The notes under the pieces are model-generated. The model saw only the letters and a list, made by a program, of their open reading frames with translations. It ran no database searches and was not told the DNA's origin. A stretch of 64,000 bases of DNA. Origin: Carposina sasakii. Lineage: Eukaryota > Arthropoda > Insecta > Lepidoptera > Carposinidae. The position numbers and the translations under genes were made by a program. Shown here piece by piece: positions 1-12,500 of the stretch. Location: the NCBI GenBank assembly GCA_014607495.2, contig CP053166.1:11612455-11676454 (forward strand). The letters run 5' to 3'. How positions within the stretch are numbered: position 1 is the stretch's first letter; every line of letters begins with the position of its first letter.

Positions 1-1626
1 GTCAGTGAAACGAATTTAGTTATTTGAACCCTCTGCAGACGATCGACTTTTTTGCCTTCCGCGCTTTTATGGAATAACGTGTCTTGTGGATTGCACGATT
101 GCGATTCTTTTAGCGTAGGTAAAATGGCACTTTGTGAAATTTTATTTACTTATATAAAAAAATAGTAGATAATAGTGGAACGTCGTCAATAGGTGAATGA
201 ATAAATGTTAGATTTTGACATGGGTCTATTTAAGGGCACACTAATAGTTATTAGTCAAAAACGTCATTTTATGTTAGTATTTTACATGTATTAGCTTCAT
301 CCTTCCTCACTATGCCAACTAATTTGGTGACAAAAATTTGTAGTCTGCGAAAAAATTATGACCATGATCAAGATACACTCAAAAAACTTCGTGAACAAAG
401 GCAAAATTACTGTAGAAAAAAATGGAGGTCAAGTTTTGTGCTCAACCTTGTACTGCACTTGTCTATTAAAATAATTGGCATAATAATTGCTTGAGGCGGG
501 ATGTGCCAGTCAGTTGGATTACGAAGTTACCTGTCTAAATATCCGGCCCATCTTCTGGTCTTCCAAGAGTTTTATTCGCCAGTGCCTACCACCGTTAAAA
601 ATTAAATGAATGAAAACCCTGCTAATTTATAAATGTGAATAGTGTGAGAATGAATGTTTGTTACCTTTTAGCGCGAAAAGCACCCATTGGATCTTGATAA
701 AAGTGAGCAGTCTCCAAGGTCCATCTTAATCCAAATTAAGTCCATAATAATCATAAGATAGGCTATCTCACCATTGGAAAAATCAGCCCTAAAAGTTATA
801 GCCCAGAATCACTTATCAGTGTCATTATATTTTAGTTAATTACCAAGTTTAAAGGTGACTAAATTTTTAATCAACCTTAAGTGCGTTTGTAATATTGAAA
901 TTATGTTAAATAACCTAGCTAGTTGAAACTAAACAAATGAAAGAACTTATTTGTTATAAAAAAAAACCTTTACAAAATGAAATTAGAAAGTGCTCTTGTA
1001 AAGTTGAGATTTAAAATGGTGGGACGCAAATTGGACAACATCAAAAAGCGTGAAATTACTTTTTTCTACAACGAGGACGCGATTTTTCAAGGGTTACTTT
1101 CTTAAGAGCTTCGACTTTGTATTTGGTAAACGAATACCGGAAGGTAAAATGAATGCTGGAGAAACTTACTGTGTAGTCATTTTTAACAAGCTCTTTAACA
1201 TTGGATGCGATTTAAGCTATCGCCAATTTAATTTGTTTTGTGTTTCTTAAACAATAGAGTTTGTCCGCAAAATAATTAGTAGATTTGTCGCCCAAACAAT
1301 ATTAAAATTATCTCACATTTATCACTTAAAATTGATAAAGTACTAAATTAAATTAATTTATGTTTTTTCATATAGAACAAAACTGTACGTAACGAAAGAG
1401 ATAATTAAATAACGTGTCCTCTTTCAGATGATACAAGTTGATGACAAATATTTAATAAACTTTGCTGACTCAAAATATAGTTCCCTTAATATTTATGGTC
1501 TTAGTTAGGAATAATCTCGACACACGCTCTTATAAGTAAATGTGTCAAGAGCTATCCATAGGTGATGTATACCTACGTGTGCAATCCCGTGACGTCACCT
1601 TTCCCCGAGTCCTCGCTAATGCATCT
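1..1626. other. Intergenic or intronic sequence, little recognised
   Basis: AT-rich sequence upstream of the visible Pellino exons. Around 765-795 there is a right end (TTGGAAAAATCAGCCC then TAA) of the TAA-flanked MITE family seen complete at 41867-41996. Otherwise only the weak UNC119-like relic is noted. Confidence 0.5.
960..1150 (+). pseudogene. Possible UNC119-like coding relic
   Basis: The frame from about 1080 reads RTRFFKGYFLKSFDFVFGK, then RIPEGK and ETYCVV. From memory this resembles the conserved UNC119 block in which a YF/FF pair leads into LLKSFDF, FGF and IP; about 13 of 32 positions agree. Just upstream another frame gives LRFKMVGRKLDN, which could match the preceding strand. 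Frames change, flanking sequence does not continue the family, and no splice sites bound it. It could be chance. Confidence 0.25.
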
Positions 1627-2466
1627 GTCGTGGCCATATCGTAGAATTGATCATTTCATGAAATGGTCGAGCATTTCATGAAATGGTCGCATTTCATGAA
1701 AAGTTCAACTGTCTATTGGCCACATCATGATATGGTTTGGGCAGATCGATGATTAAAAATCGTTTCTCGATATGGGCAACTAAACGCCCGATCATTTCAT
1801 GAAGTGGTCAAGATTATTGATCATATCGTAAAATAGTTACATGAATCACCGGTAGAGGCGCTGCGCGCGTTTTATTTATGTGTGAAGATGGCGGATTTTT
1901 CTTTTTAGGTTATAAAACAAATTAAAGAGAGTAGGGTGACTATGCAGAAGAAGTTCACGGATACTGTGTTATATTGTATAATGTATATTAGACTTAATGG
2001 TGGTTTATAATAATATTGTTAAACAAAAACCTTAGATTACGATAGGTTAGGTTAGGTTAGGTTAGACTATGACAAATGACGCACGAGCCGAGCGAGCGGA
2101 GCGAGCGTGCCCAGGCAGCGTCCGGCGATGTGCCAGATGCGAATCGCTTTTGTAAAGTCTTTTATGTTTTTAAATATTATATTGTGAAAATATCACATAA
2201 ATAATAGCAAAAAAAATCATACCATCATACCTTATGGTATACTTATATATGGTGTACGGTATATATTATTTATATAAGCTCTTACCACATTCGGATTTTA
2301 TGGACACCCTGTTAATACGATTTGGCCAAACGTGGATGACAAAATCGTGAAATGTAGACGATTTAACGATCTGGTCAAATTGAATTGGCCACTTCATGAA
2401 ATGCGACCACTTCATGAAATGCTCGACCATTTCATGAAATGATCAATTTAACAATATGGCCACGAC
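1627..2466. mobile_element. Fold-back element FB1, copy 1
   Basis: An 840-bp element begins GTCGTGGCCATATCGTAGA and ends with its approximate inverse, AATATGGCCACGAC. Both ends carry several copies of the palindrome CATTTCATGAAATG. The middle has a perfect four-fold TTAGG-type run and GC-rich GAGCGAGCG repeats. A second copy in the opposite orientation lies at 54712-55894. No coding capacity is seen, so it is non-autonomous. Confidence 0.8.
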
Positions 2467-3670
2467 ACATCCATATCCTGCTCCTCCAGTAAGTGGATCT
2501 GCAGACGGGTGTTGAAAATTGTATCCTATTCGTGAAAATTGGAACTGACGCTACTGTAGTGCTTTTATTTTGAAAAGAGATTTTTTTGAAATGTCCTTGT
2601 TGGAATGGAAGTTTTAAGAGAAATCTTGTATCTCTGTGAAATAATAAATAAGCTGGTCTAAGGGTGTGGGGAGAGGGAGGTGAATACTCGTAGTTATTTT
2701 GCGCAATGGGATATATGAAAACGTTGTCTGGAATTTTGGAATGCCTACGTCATACAAAGGAAGAACACATCACTTAACATAACCCTTTTGTTACACTCTG
2801 TATATAGGTAGATTTTGAATACCTAAAAATCATATTACTCCATTGTTATGGACCCTCCTCGGACTATGTAGATACATTCTTAACATAAAACTGCACTGTA
2901 AGTTCACGTAATCGTTATGTATTCTTACTGCATGTAAAATGAATCGGCTTCCCTTAAAGAGCATCGATCGCAGGGCTTCTTGTGGTGATGGAGACTTGTC
3001 TAATCGAATTAGACGAGGAAGTATCGTCTCACCAGCGTAAGGAAAAAACTGAACAAGTTCTTGCCTCTCACTTTCTCTGAACCAATTTGCAAGTCGCGCG
3101 AGCGGGACGGCATGTTTAGACGGTAGTTACGGGCGTTGTAACTTTATATTTAAACTGGTATTTTACAACATGTAATATGAAATTTAGTTATTTTCCCGCC
3201 ACTGTAGAAAAAATCAGCGCTCGTAGATTTCGGTAGGTGAGAGACATACCTATATATGTCTCACATTCAAGCGACAAATCCACATAACTATTTTTGTATC
3301 TAAACAAAACAAGTGTACCTACTTATGTACTACGTGTAAAAAGGAATTGGAGAGCACTTCTTTCAGCGCGAATTAAGTATTGATGCGAGAACGTGTAGAT
3401 ATTATTGAATCAAATAATTGAGTCTTAAGTATATTAACAGTTAAATGGGAAAATTGCGCTTCCTGCTACATAGGTAGGTATAGAGGTACCTCTATCTACA
3501 CTCGCTTATTGTTTTCCTATATTTGGATTCTGCATATCTGGGATTCTGGCACAATGGTCCCCTCTGCGCTTCCTCTCCCTATTTATCAATTTTATTACTC
3601 TCATACCTACCGCTTTGGGTGGGCATTTATCTTGAATTGCTAAGCATGTAGTGTAAGAATATTAGTAGAT
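2467..3670. other. Unannotated AT-rich stretch
   Basis: No gene is recognised. At about 2700-2815 there is a fragment ending TTACACTCTGTATA, the decayed end of the ACAGGGTGTAAC fold-back family seen at 59998-60252. Confidence 0.4.
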
Positions 3671-3675
3671 ATGTT

Positions 3676-3771
3676 TTTATAATAAACTGAATGCGAAAGT
3701 AACTCGGTCTGTCTGTTTGTCTCGCATTCACGTCAAAACCACTGAATCGATTGAAATTTGGTATACAGATG
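3676..3771 (+). mobile_element. Helitron-like repeat fragment, interrupted
   Basis: The sequence TTTTATAATAAACTGAATGCGAAAG followed by repeated GTCTGT and a GAAATTTGGTATACAGAT block is the 5' portion of a widespread lepidopteran Helitron-like repeat. It is interrupted by the hAT-type MITE that follows. Confidence 0.6.
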
Positions 3772-3779
3772 GTCTAGAG

Positions 3780-3914
3780 CAGAATCTAGAACAGGCCTAC
3801 ACCACATCACATACGAATTCATTGTAAACCAACATATTTTCACGTCAACGTAGACCCCCATCGAGTCTCCTGTGGACCCCTGTGGGTCCACCTGGTCCAC
3901 CTTGGGAACCACTG
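3780..3914. mobile_element. hAT-type MITE with perfect 8-bp target duplication
   Basis: The element begins CAG and ends GGGAACCACTG, and is bounded by identical GTCTAGAG octamers at 3772-3779 and 3915-3922. Its sequence is the reverse complement of the element at 28312-28485, with matching GTGGACCCCTGTGGGTCCAC blocks. The 8-bp duplication and CA(G/T)-type ends fit the hAT superfamily. It has inserted into the Helitron-like repeat on its left. Confidence 0.8.
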
Positions 3915-4189
3915 GTCTAGAGTCTGTGAAAGGACCTCAGACTCTAGACCACCTGTGTACTTTTTGCAACAACATAAAATGCACTACAAATTAAATTTGA
4001 CAACCTGAATCACACCATGTACTTTCTGGAATTACGGTCATACGTTTCGTAATAACAAAATGGCAGAGGGAAGACTATATTCAAAATACTTAATAAATAT
4101 AACAAAGAAGTCGTCTTCTTTTCTACTGGAATAGGTTATTTGCGCATTGACCTGAAAAGCTAAGCGAGGGCTTGTCTGATGCGAAAAAT

Positions 4190-4485
4190 TGGTCAAGTGC
4201 GAGTCGGCCGCTCGCACGTCGAGTTCCGTACCATTTCATATATACTATATGTTGTTGGGCAGAAGTGTGCAAAAAAAACTGCAATATGCACATTGTATGA
4301 TTTGTATGGGATCAGCTCAGCCCTTAAATGTTTATTTTGTTTCTAGAATTTACTGTGTTATAGCGGCAACAGAAATACATGAATCTGTAAAAAACTTAAC
4401 TGTCTAGCTGTCACGGTTCAAGTCACGGATAGCGGAGTCTTAGTAATAGGGTCCCGTTTTTACAGTTTGGGTACGGAACCCTGAA
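4190..4485. mobile_element. GTTCCGTACC-type lepidopteran repeat
   Basis: It begins with a GTCAAGTGCGAGTCGG block, then GAGTTCCGTACC, and ends GGGTACGGAACCC, giving short inverted ends. Internal CTGTCTAGCTGTCACGGTT is shared, inverted, with 39983-40110. An open stretch inside is fortuitous. Confidence 0.6.
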
Positions 4486-5860
4486 AATGAAGACGCGAAT
4501 GTCTGCTTGATCGAGTCCAATTGATAGCTTTTTGATATGGTATGCTCTGACAATCTTACTAATAATGTAAATATTAAAGTAGCTTACTTGTATAGCAATA
4601 TTTTTGTGAAAAGATATTCTAGGTACTTACCTAGTAAATAGTTATTTCCCTAAGAAAATAATTGTTATTTTAGAAAAGGAAGAAGGTTGTTAAATCAATT
4701 ATAAATAATCCAACGCGTATTACTCCTGTTCAACTAGAAATTGTAATTATCATAGTCCGATTTTCCTCGAGTTCAGTTTATTAACATTATGTTTACAGTA
4801 CTTTCCCTATACCACCAACTAAATATAACAGGTAATAAAACTGCTTTTACAGACAAATTAAATTTTAATTAGTTTTTATAGGCTGTACCAGTCACCAGTA
4901 GGCTCGATCATTGGATAGAATGATGCAAATAATACCGTCTCGAGTAAGGGTTTAAAATGTTTACCACTCATGATGCCAGTGTTATTGTAGATTTGTTACC
5001 GAAGAATATTTTTTTTGACAATGGAGCTTTGATAATTTTGGCGTTTAGGGCAATGTGCAGTGCCATATTCTTAAGTCTTCTGTGGTAGGTACCTAATGCT
5101 AGAAAGAGAGGTAATCGTGATGCGCGCTGTCAATCAAAAATTCAGCTTTCAATAGATGCGAAATAGCTCATAAACTTGGTATCAGCGGCCATAATAAGAA
5201 AGCAAGGAAAGGCTCGAAAGCAATTCGATTCGATCAGCATTATCAGGTTTCCTAACAAATTAGAATTCCCATGTGCACGTTGTGTAAAAACGATGTATTA
5301 TGTCATACCGGTTACATGGAGTTACAGAACGTTACAAAGGCCAGCGTTTTGTGCGTGTTCCCATGCGTTTGCTGCCTTATTGTGCAGTGTGAACTACCTG
5401 GGATGCATGCGGTTCGATGGTGTCGTCGTATAACTTTATATCTTTCCGTATAGTGACACGCAAACGCCACGGAAATGCTTTTATTTTATCACGAATCGTA
5501 TCTTCTGTTTCCAGTCTTTGAATTTTTTGTTATTTTCTGATTTAGTTTTTAAATGCGTCCCGGAACGTTTGCGATTCTATGCTAACTATGAAGTGTACCG
5601 GTGCAGAGACATCTATTTGGGCCCTACACCCTTCGCTGACCCTCGAATCTGACAACTCATGAAACGAAATCCAAGCACCTAGCATGCAAGTACATAGGTA
5701 CTATATACTATATGGTACTCCAAAACCACTCTAAGTATATGTTTCTGCATATGTTTCGCCAATACTCGTGGCGGCTGGCATTCTCAGGATAATTACCAAG
5801 AATAAAATATTTAATTTCCGAATAGTAATGGCTAATACAATTCAATACATTTGACTTTAT
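4486..5860. other. Unannotated intergenic or intronic stretch
   Basis: Both strands lack recognisable coding sequence or repeat structure. This is where a first Pellino exon was looked for (an exon ending in Leu-Gly with a GG-phase donor) and not found. Confidence 0.4.
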
Positions 5861-5864
5861 TATA

Positions 5865-6044
5865 CATACATACATACAAATCTTCACGCTTATGTCCCAT
5901 AGGCGAAGGTAAAACTACTGCATGTATCCTTATTTGATACCTTCCAAATACACGTATTTGCCTCATCCATTCGTTTGTTTCGGGTGCTCTTGACTAGACT
6001 TATTCAATACGTCAGCAATGTGGTCTGTGTAGGTTGGCCTAGGG
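5865..6044 (-). repeat. LINE-like 3' fragment
   Basis: (TACA)n followed by AATCTTCACGCTTATGTCCC resembles the TATG-tailed 3' ends of other retroelements in the window, read on the minus strand. It runs into the tandem duplication on its right. Confidence 0.35.
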
Positions 6045-6207
6045 CTTTCCATCCTTCCTCTCCATATGACCAAAACACCGAAGCATATCTCTATCTATTT
6101 GTATCACTACTTCCTCGTTCAAGCCCTAGGCTTTCCATCCTTCCTCTCCATATGACCAAAACACCGAAGCATATCTCTATCTATTTGTATCACTACTTCC
6201 TCGTTCA
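6045..6207. repeat. Two-copy tandem duplication, 86-bp period
   Basis: The block starting CTTTCCATCCTTCC and ending CTTCCTCGTTC occurs at 6045-6120 and again at 6131-6206 with essentially no differences. The copies are separated by a short CTAGG-containing spacer that differs by one G. It lies 77 bp before a Pellino acceptor. Confidence 0.85.
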
Positions 6208-6283
6208 CACCGCACGAACTTTATTGTTCCATACTAAAGATGGAATAGAAGTGGTTTTTATTAAGCTGTATAATCTCTTCTAG

Positions 6284-6515
6284 CTACAACGGCTACCTGC
6301 CAGCCGGCGAGCGAGGCCGGCGCCGTAGCAAGTTCGTGCTGTACCGACGGCCCCAGGCGAACGGGGTGCGTCGGTCAAAGCACTACGTGGTCAAGACGCC
6401 GCACAGCAGCAAGGCCATCCTGGACGCTAGCCAGCACTCCATATCGTACACCCTGAACAGGAGCCAGGCGGTTATCGTGGAGTACACCGAGGATCCCGAT
6501 ACAGATATGTTTCAG
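6284..6515 (+). CDS. Pli: Pellino exon, start of FHA-like domain
   Basis: The acceptor is CTTCTAG|C and the donor CAG|GTTAGT. The first base completes a Gly codon split with the missing upstream exon. The exon encodes YNGYLPAGERGRRRSKF through DTDMFQ, the first strands of the FHA-like domain. An 86-bp tandem duplication sits just upstream of the acceptor. Confidence 0.95.
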
Positions 6516-9500
6516 GTTAGTAGATACAAGTAGTATTTTTTTAATTAGATGAATTGTGAGAAACCTACTGGTACATAATTTGATTGGTATATGTGGGGAA
6601 TTGACAAAATTGTTAGGTAATTGTTTCGTAGATAGGTTTTCATTATTTCTTTTCTTGCGAACAAATTGGTCCCTCCTTGTTATGGGAACATCGGACCTGA
6701 ATAAGTACTCAAAGGTCCTTTTAATATTATTTTTATTAAATTTATCGGGCGGTCAATGAATGTTTTTCTTCAATGCGTTATGTACGCTACAGGTAGGTAT
6801 TAAAAGTACTACGCCACGTTGCGAAAAGCAGGAAGGGTTTTCGTTCAATGACACTGTACTCCGGGTTCTTTGTGTGTTTCAATGAGATGTATTTTCTTTG
6901 TTTATGTATTCTGTACTTGGAATCTTACATACCATTATTATAATATGTATACATAATTATCTTTGACATAGTATAATTTATAGGTAAGTATACATTTTTT
7001 GTATGATAACTTTGCAACGCGAGGGTCTTATTGATCAGGACTAAATACCCACCTTTAGAATGAACGTGCATTCTATTTTAGACAAATATTTGATAAAGAT
7101 AAAACTATAATTAATTATCGATAATCTAGAGTACGTCTCTAAATGTAAATCGATATGAGAAGCATATCAGAGCCTTCCTCAAATAATTGTTGTATTGAAT
7201 TCCATGTTTATCTTAATATGAAACCAGAGATGGGTGTTATTTAATTTATTAGGTTACGATTCGTACAAATAGAAAGTTTATCTAAGTATATGTAACTAAT
7301 ATTGTGTAATCGGTGCTGATTAATTAACCGTATGAAAAGATAATAACTAATTAGGTTTTTTTTATTGGAAATCCCACAAGGTAGCATATTTCTGGTTTTA
7401 TGACACGTTAAGGAATAATAAAAGATTACAATGTGATAAAAGAGTCGTATCTTCACATATCACTTATTGATTTTGCCTGTTCTTTCAGTAGTTACTGGTG
7501 GGATTCCCCATAGCTATAGCGAGTCACATGTTCCCTAGTTAATACTAATGTGGGTCTAGGTAATTCAATAAGATAAAAAATCTTCCAAAATAAACTCTTC
7601 TTTCCGCTATTTTTATGTTAAGATAAATGAAATGCTTTATTTGCCTTAATATGGTGGCTATTATTTATTTTACACTGAAACTGCACAGAGTTAATTAAAA
7701 TGTAATATTTAAATTTTGTACTTTCAAAAGTTTACTTATTGACACTTCTTCATCATCTTTATCGCCAATTTATCCATACATCTGCCCTTGTGAATGTAAT
7801 TATTTGAATGTTGTCTGGCTTCCTACTTAACTTACAAATAATGCTGAAGATGTAAGACTACCTAGCATATACATATTTTGGAAGAAACATAATATTTACT
7901 GATTGCATTCCTCTCTTGCTACATATTTTGATAGTGCAAGTTTCGTAGTTAGTTCCCCCTCATTATTATCTCTTATCAGTCGACACACTCCCTGTTTATA
8001 AAGCGTGCACAAAGATAATGCACTTACAGTGACAATCTTGCATAAGAGCAAACAATAGGTTTGTATAAGCTTACTAGGGATCATAAGCCCTCCGGATGTG
8101 TAGAATATGTAGAATATGTAGATATGTGGCGTTTTTGGTGTAAACAAATTAATAACGCTTCACAGCACTAAGATACAAGCTCCTTTACTAATTTGTGTAG
8201 GGTAACCATACGGTGAAATAAATTAATAATTTTACGCTAAATATATCAAAGCTTTTTGTCCGTTGATATTACAATAGTATTTGCTATGTTTTCAAGAATT
8301 ACCTGAAATATTTTCCAAATGGATAAAACATATTTTAGGTTGTTTAAATAAATTGCGTGTGAGTTAAGAACAGTCTTAATTTTGTAGCGCTATTTTCACC
8401 GGATATTGCGTGTTTCAAATTTTAACAAATTCCATTTAGACGATTTTATAAAGATGCAGACTCGCGAAACTTTTACGAGGCAAATCAACGATATCATTAT
8501 ACGGAATTATACCTATGTAGGTAATATTTCCTACTGGAATAAACCGTGTGCTCCATATTTTCCCTTTGTCCTTTTCAAATAAGAGGCCGGGAGGGATGCG
8601 CTAACCCTTGTAAAATTTGTCTACATAAAATTATTTTTAGTAGGTAAGGTACGCGTAGGGTTTGAAATTGTCCATGTCCTTTCTACGTAGAGTTGGGGTT
8701 TCAAGGGATCCTAAATTCGGGCCACCCAAGAGGCACGGGGTTGTTTATTTACTATACTATGCGCCAACCCTCCTGGCACACGCAGTCATAGAACGTTATA
8801 TGACAGCGCGTGCCAGGAGCGTTGGCGTATAGTATAGAGGCATATTTGAATGAATTTTATTTTTGCTTTATTTGAGACGGAATATTTTATTAGTAAAATT
8901 CATACATATAGACAAGGCTGTGTTCCCGACATGGAAACAGGGAAGCCGACATGCACGGAAGGAGATGCGGCTGATGTATTCTATTCATTAGAAGCACATC
9001 AGCACATGATACATTTTATAAAATAATTAAGTATATAAAATATTTTTTTGTACATATTGAAATATTTTTGCATTACCGGTGAAGACTTGTAAATAACCCC
9101 TAAGTCTTGGACAAACAAGCTCCTTTGAACACCAGCTCAAACATGTTCATTAGCATTACCGAAGATAATATGTTTACACGAAACGCGACCCGTTTTTCGC
9201 CGGATGTCGACGGGATCTGGCGTCGACTAATGGATTGTCAGATGCGTTACGAAATGGTTTTTGTGCATGTTGTCACGCTCATTGTGCATAAACTATTGCA
9301 GTCCACTGCTAGACATAAGCCTACCCTGGGACACGACACAAGGCTACTGCCATAAGATTTTGTCCATAGTCACGCGTATATTAATTACGGCCTTCGTCCA
9401 GCAGTGGACTGCAATAGGCTGATGAATGGATAGATCATATAATTGGTAGCGCCACCAGCGTGCTAGTAAGTCCCTAATTCCTCATGGAAATGGGTCGGAC

Positions 9501-12500
9501 ACTGTAATTGTCTAGAACTGGTACCTACACGAATTTACCCGCCATTTGTGCCGAGGTATTCTTTTGGAGCAATGGGAAAAAATGGGACATCTGCTAAAAC
9601 TTTTTGCTCCGGTTGGGATGAGCGAGAACACGAGCAAAATTGTTTTTTTTGACACATTTTATATGTTTACGCAGGTAAAGTATCGTAGATATCGTTTGAG
9701 TGAAAAGGTTTAGTATAACTTAGTAGTATGTCGGTTCTACACAATGACAACCTAGATGCGTGACGTGAACATGTGTCAAGCCGCAATGACCATGACCTAG
9801 TCTTCTTGTACCATGAACTGTAGTTCTGATATTTTTTAAACCGAAACTTGGCTTTGACCGTTTACGTAAGTCCAAACAAATGTCGCGGCCAATTTGTAAA
9901 ATTCTTCTATGCTGCTCTGGGAGTGAAAAAAAAAACGAGTAATACTACAGCTGCTTCTCTTCCTGGGCATACTGTACAAGTCAGTAGAAGCACAAGAGGG
10001 TCTTTGTATTTTGTAGGCGATGGGCTGACCACCTGTCACTACTAACTAACCGACCTTGTACATCTCAACTATACCCTCAAAATTGATCAGTAGTGGCACC
10101 ATGTGGTTCTATCGGCCCTTGGTGCTCTGCCTACCCCGTTAGGGATAAAGGCGTGATTATATGTATATGTACGTATGTAATTTGTATAAAACCGGTAGTT
10201 TTCATGAGACCAATTGGAAGGTTTCTCGTTAGACGATGCTCAGGGTAGAGCATATGTCCCGGCATATGCAAGTCTCGTGTCGATGCCCCATATCTAATCA
10301 CATAGGTTACTGCCCCCCGGCGCGAACAATGCGTTGGTCTCCCTGCCGGCCAGGGCTGTCGACGGATAATTGAATAGGCTTACTTGCACCAGCTGATAGA
10401 TACAAATAATTTAATATGCACTTTCTTATGACCGTGCATTACCTAAAGTTCTGACTCTTTATTAGTCAATAGCCATAATGGACGATTATAATTTATTTAT
10501 TTAACCCTTTAACGCAAGAGGGCTCACGTGTATCAAGTTCCTAAATTTACTTTGTACTTACTTTCCCTGATGAGACATGTTTTTAACATAATACGAGTAC
10601 ATATATTCGAAGAGAGAGCATCACATGTGTGCTTATATAATATTTAGTTAAACGTGCACAGAAGCATCCAAGCTAAGGTGTATAGGTACTACAAATATCT
10701 CGAAAATAAGATCATGTCTCATACGTCGGTGGTACCTAATCCAGCGTGACAGCCCTACGCACAATTCGTATGTGACAACGACCTTAGTTTCTAATCAGGC
10801 TAATGGGTTGGCCATTATAATAGATATTAATAAAAATAAGCAACGTTGCTTGCGGCTATCTTTACTGCCATCTAAAATGGTAGCTTTCTTTCCGAGTTAG
10901 TTACAGAGCTATATAGTTTTATGCCGAGCTTCATAATTAAATTATGTTTACGATATCCATATAGTTTCTTGACCAGCCTCAACTGATAATTTTACTATTT
11001 TGATTGGTGTAATTTTTGTGCCGCGTGGTGCCGGCAGAGTAGAGTTTGTACCACCCTTGACTGCCCGTGGGTATCGTACGAGGCGATTAAGGGTTTCCGG
11101 GAGGTGGGCAGCAGCGCCTCCCGTGTTGACAACATAGTCCGAAAATCACTGCGGTCACCAACCCGCCTGCCCAGCGTGGTGACTATGGGCAAAACCCCCT
11201 GTGGCAGTAGCCTTGTGGCGTGCCCTGGGGGAGGCCTACGTCCAGCAGTGGACTGCAATAGGCTGAAGAAGAAGAAGAAGAAGAATTATTACGTGGACTT
11301 GTCTTGATAATGGTATATCATCATTTTTGCTTCGGGTCAGCGCAATGTGTTTTCTTCTTTCATACATATACATACGGCTGTGCTCCTGAAAGGGGGTTGC
11401 CAGAACTGCAGGATCATGAACAAGATCCCACAGACACGTTTAGCATAGCGGGGACAGATGTAAATGATCAGTGACAAGTGCTAGCTTATCGCCTGAGAGA
11501 ATGCCAGTCGACTCTTACGACACGCACGGAGGGAGATGCAGCTGATGTATTCTAGTGAAGATACTTCTCCATAATATAATCCGCTAGCATATATGGTTGA
11601 TCGTTTCATCATTAAACATTGTGCTGAGGGATTCAGCTTTGTTTGCCGAGATTTGGCTAGTGTATAGCTATCGGGATGAAAAAATAACGTTGCCAATAAT
11701 GTAATTTAAAAGAGATTCGAAACTCCAGGACCTGACCCGCCGCCGTAAAATTGCTGCCTTGTCAGTGTTTTACAGGATACACTTTGGAGAGTGTGCGTGG
11801 GAACTTCACAATACAGTTCCACCAGCCCCTTTTCACCATCGGGATACTAGACGCAGACTAGCGTATCACCCTTATGTTGTTGATATCCCACCCATCCGCA
11901 CCAAACGTTATGCTAACTCGTTTGTAATGCGAACGGCTAAAGCTAGAGTGAATAGGCATTTTCTAGGCATACATGGTAAAATTCTTCATCCGAGTTAATT
12001 GACCCGATAGCTCAGTTGGTTAGAGCGAAAGGACGGTTTGCGAGTGGTCGTGAGTTCAAATGTCACTCGGGTGAGGAATTTTTTAATTTTCTTATTAATA
12101 TTTTATAATATTCTAGTGAAGCCCTGCATCTGCAAAGCTAATCTAAGGTTTCTTCTTTCATTAAATCCCGTGGAAATTTCGGAAAATTTAATGTTATCGG
12201 ATTCCTACGTCATACAAATAGCTCACCCTCCAAGTTTCAGGTCCTAAGATCAGCGGTTTAGGCTGTGTGTTAATGCGTCATTCAGGAAAAATGATATTAT
12301 ACAGGGTGTAAATAGACAACAAGATTTTTTTAATACCTCGTATTCTTTGTAAGGTTACTATCATTTACTTCTCTGGAACCAACCCTGGGACACGACAAAA
12401 AATTATGAAAAAATACCGTCATTTTATTGCAAGCAATTTATTCGGTTGATGCTCAAAGTACAAAAGTACCTACAAAACTAACATTATAACATTTTGACAT

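Noticed and set aside
2045..2070. TTAGG repeats as an interstitial telomere
   Set aside because: Only about four units, and they belong to the FB1 fold-back, whose second copy has the same block inverted.
4189..4407. Small ORF on the plus strand
   Set aside because: It lies wholly inside the GTTCCGTACC-type repeat.
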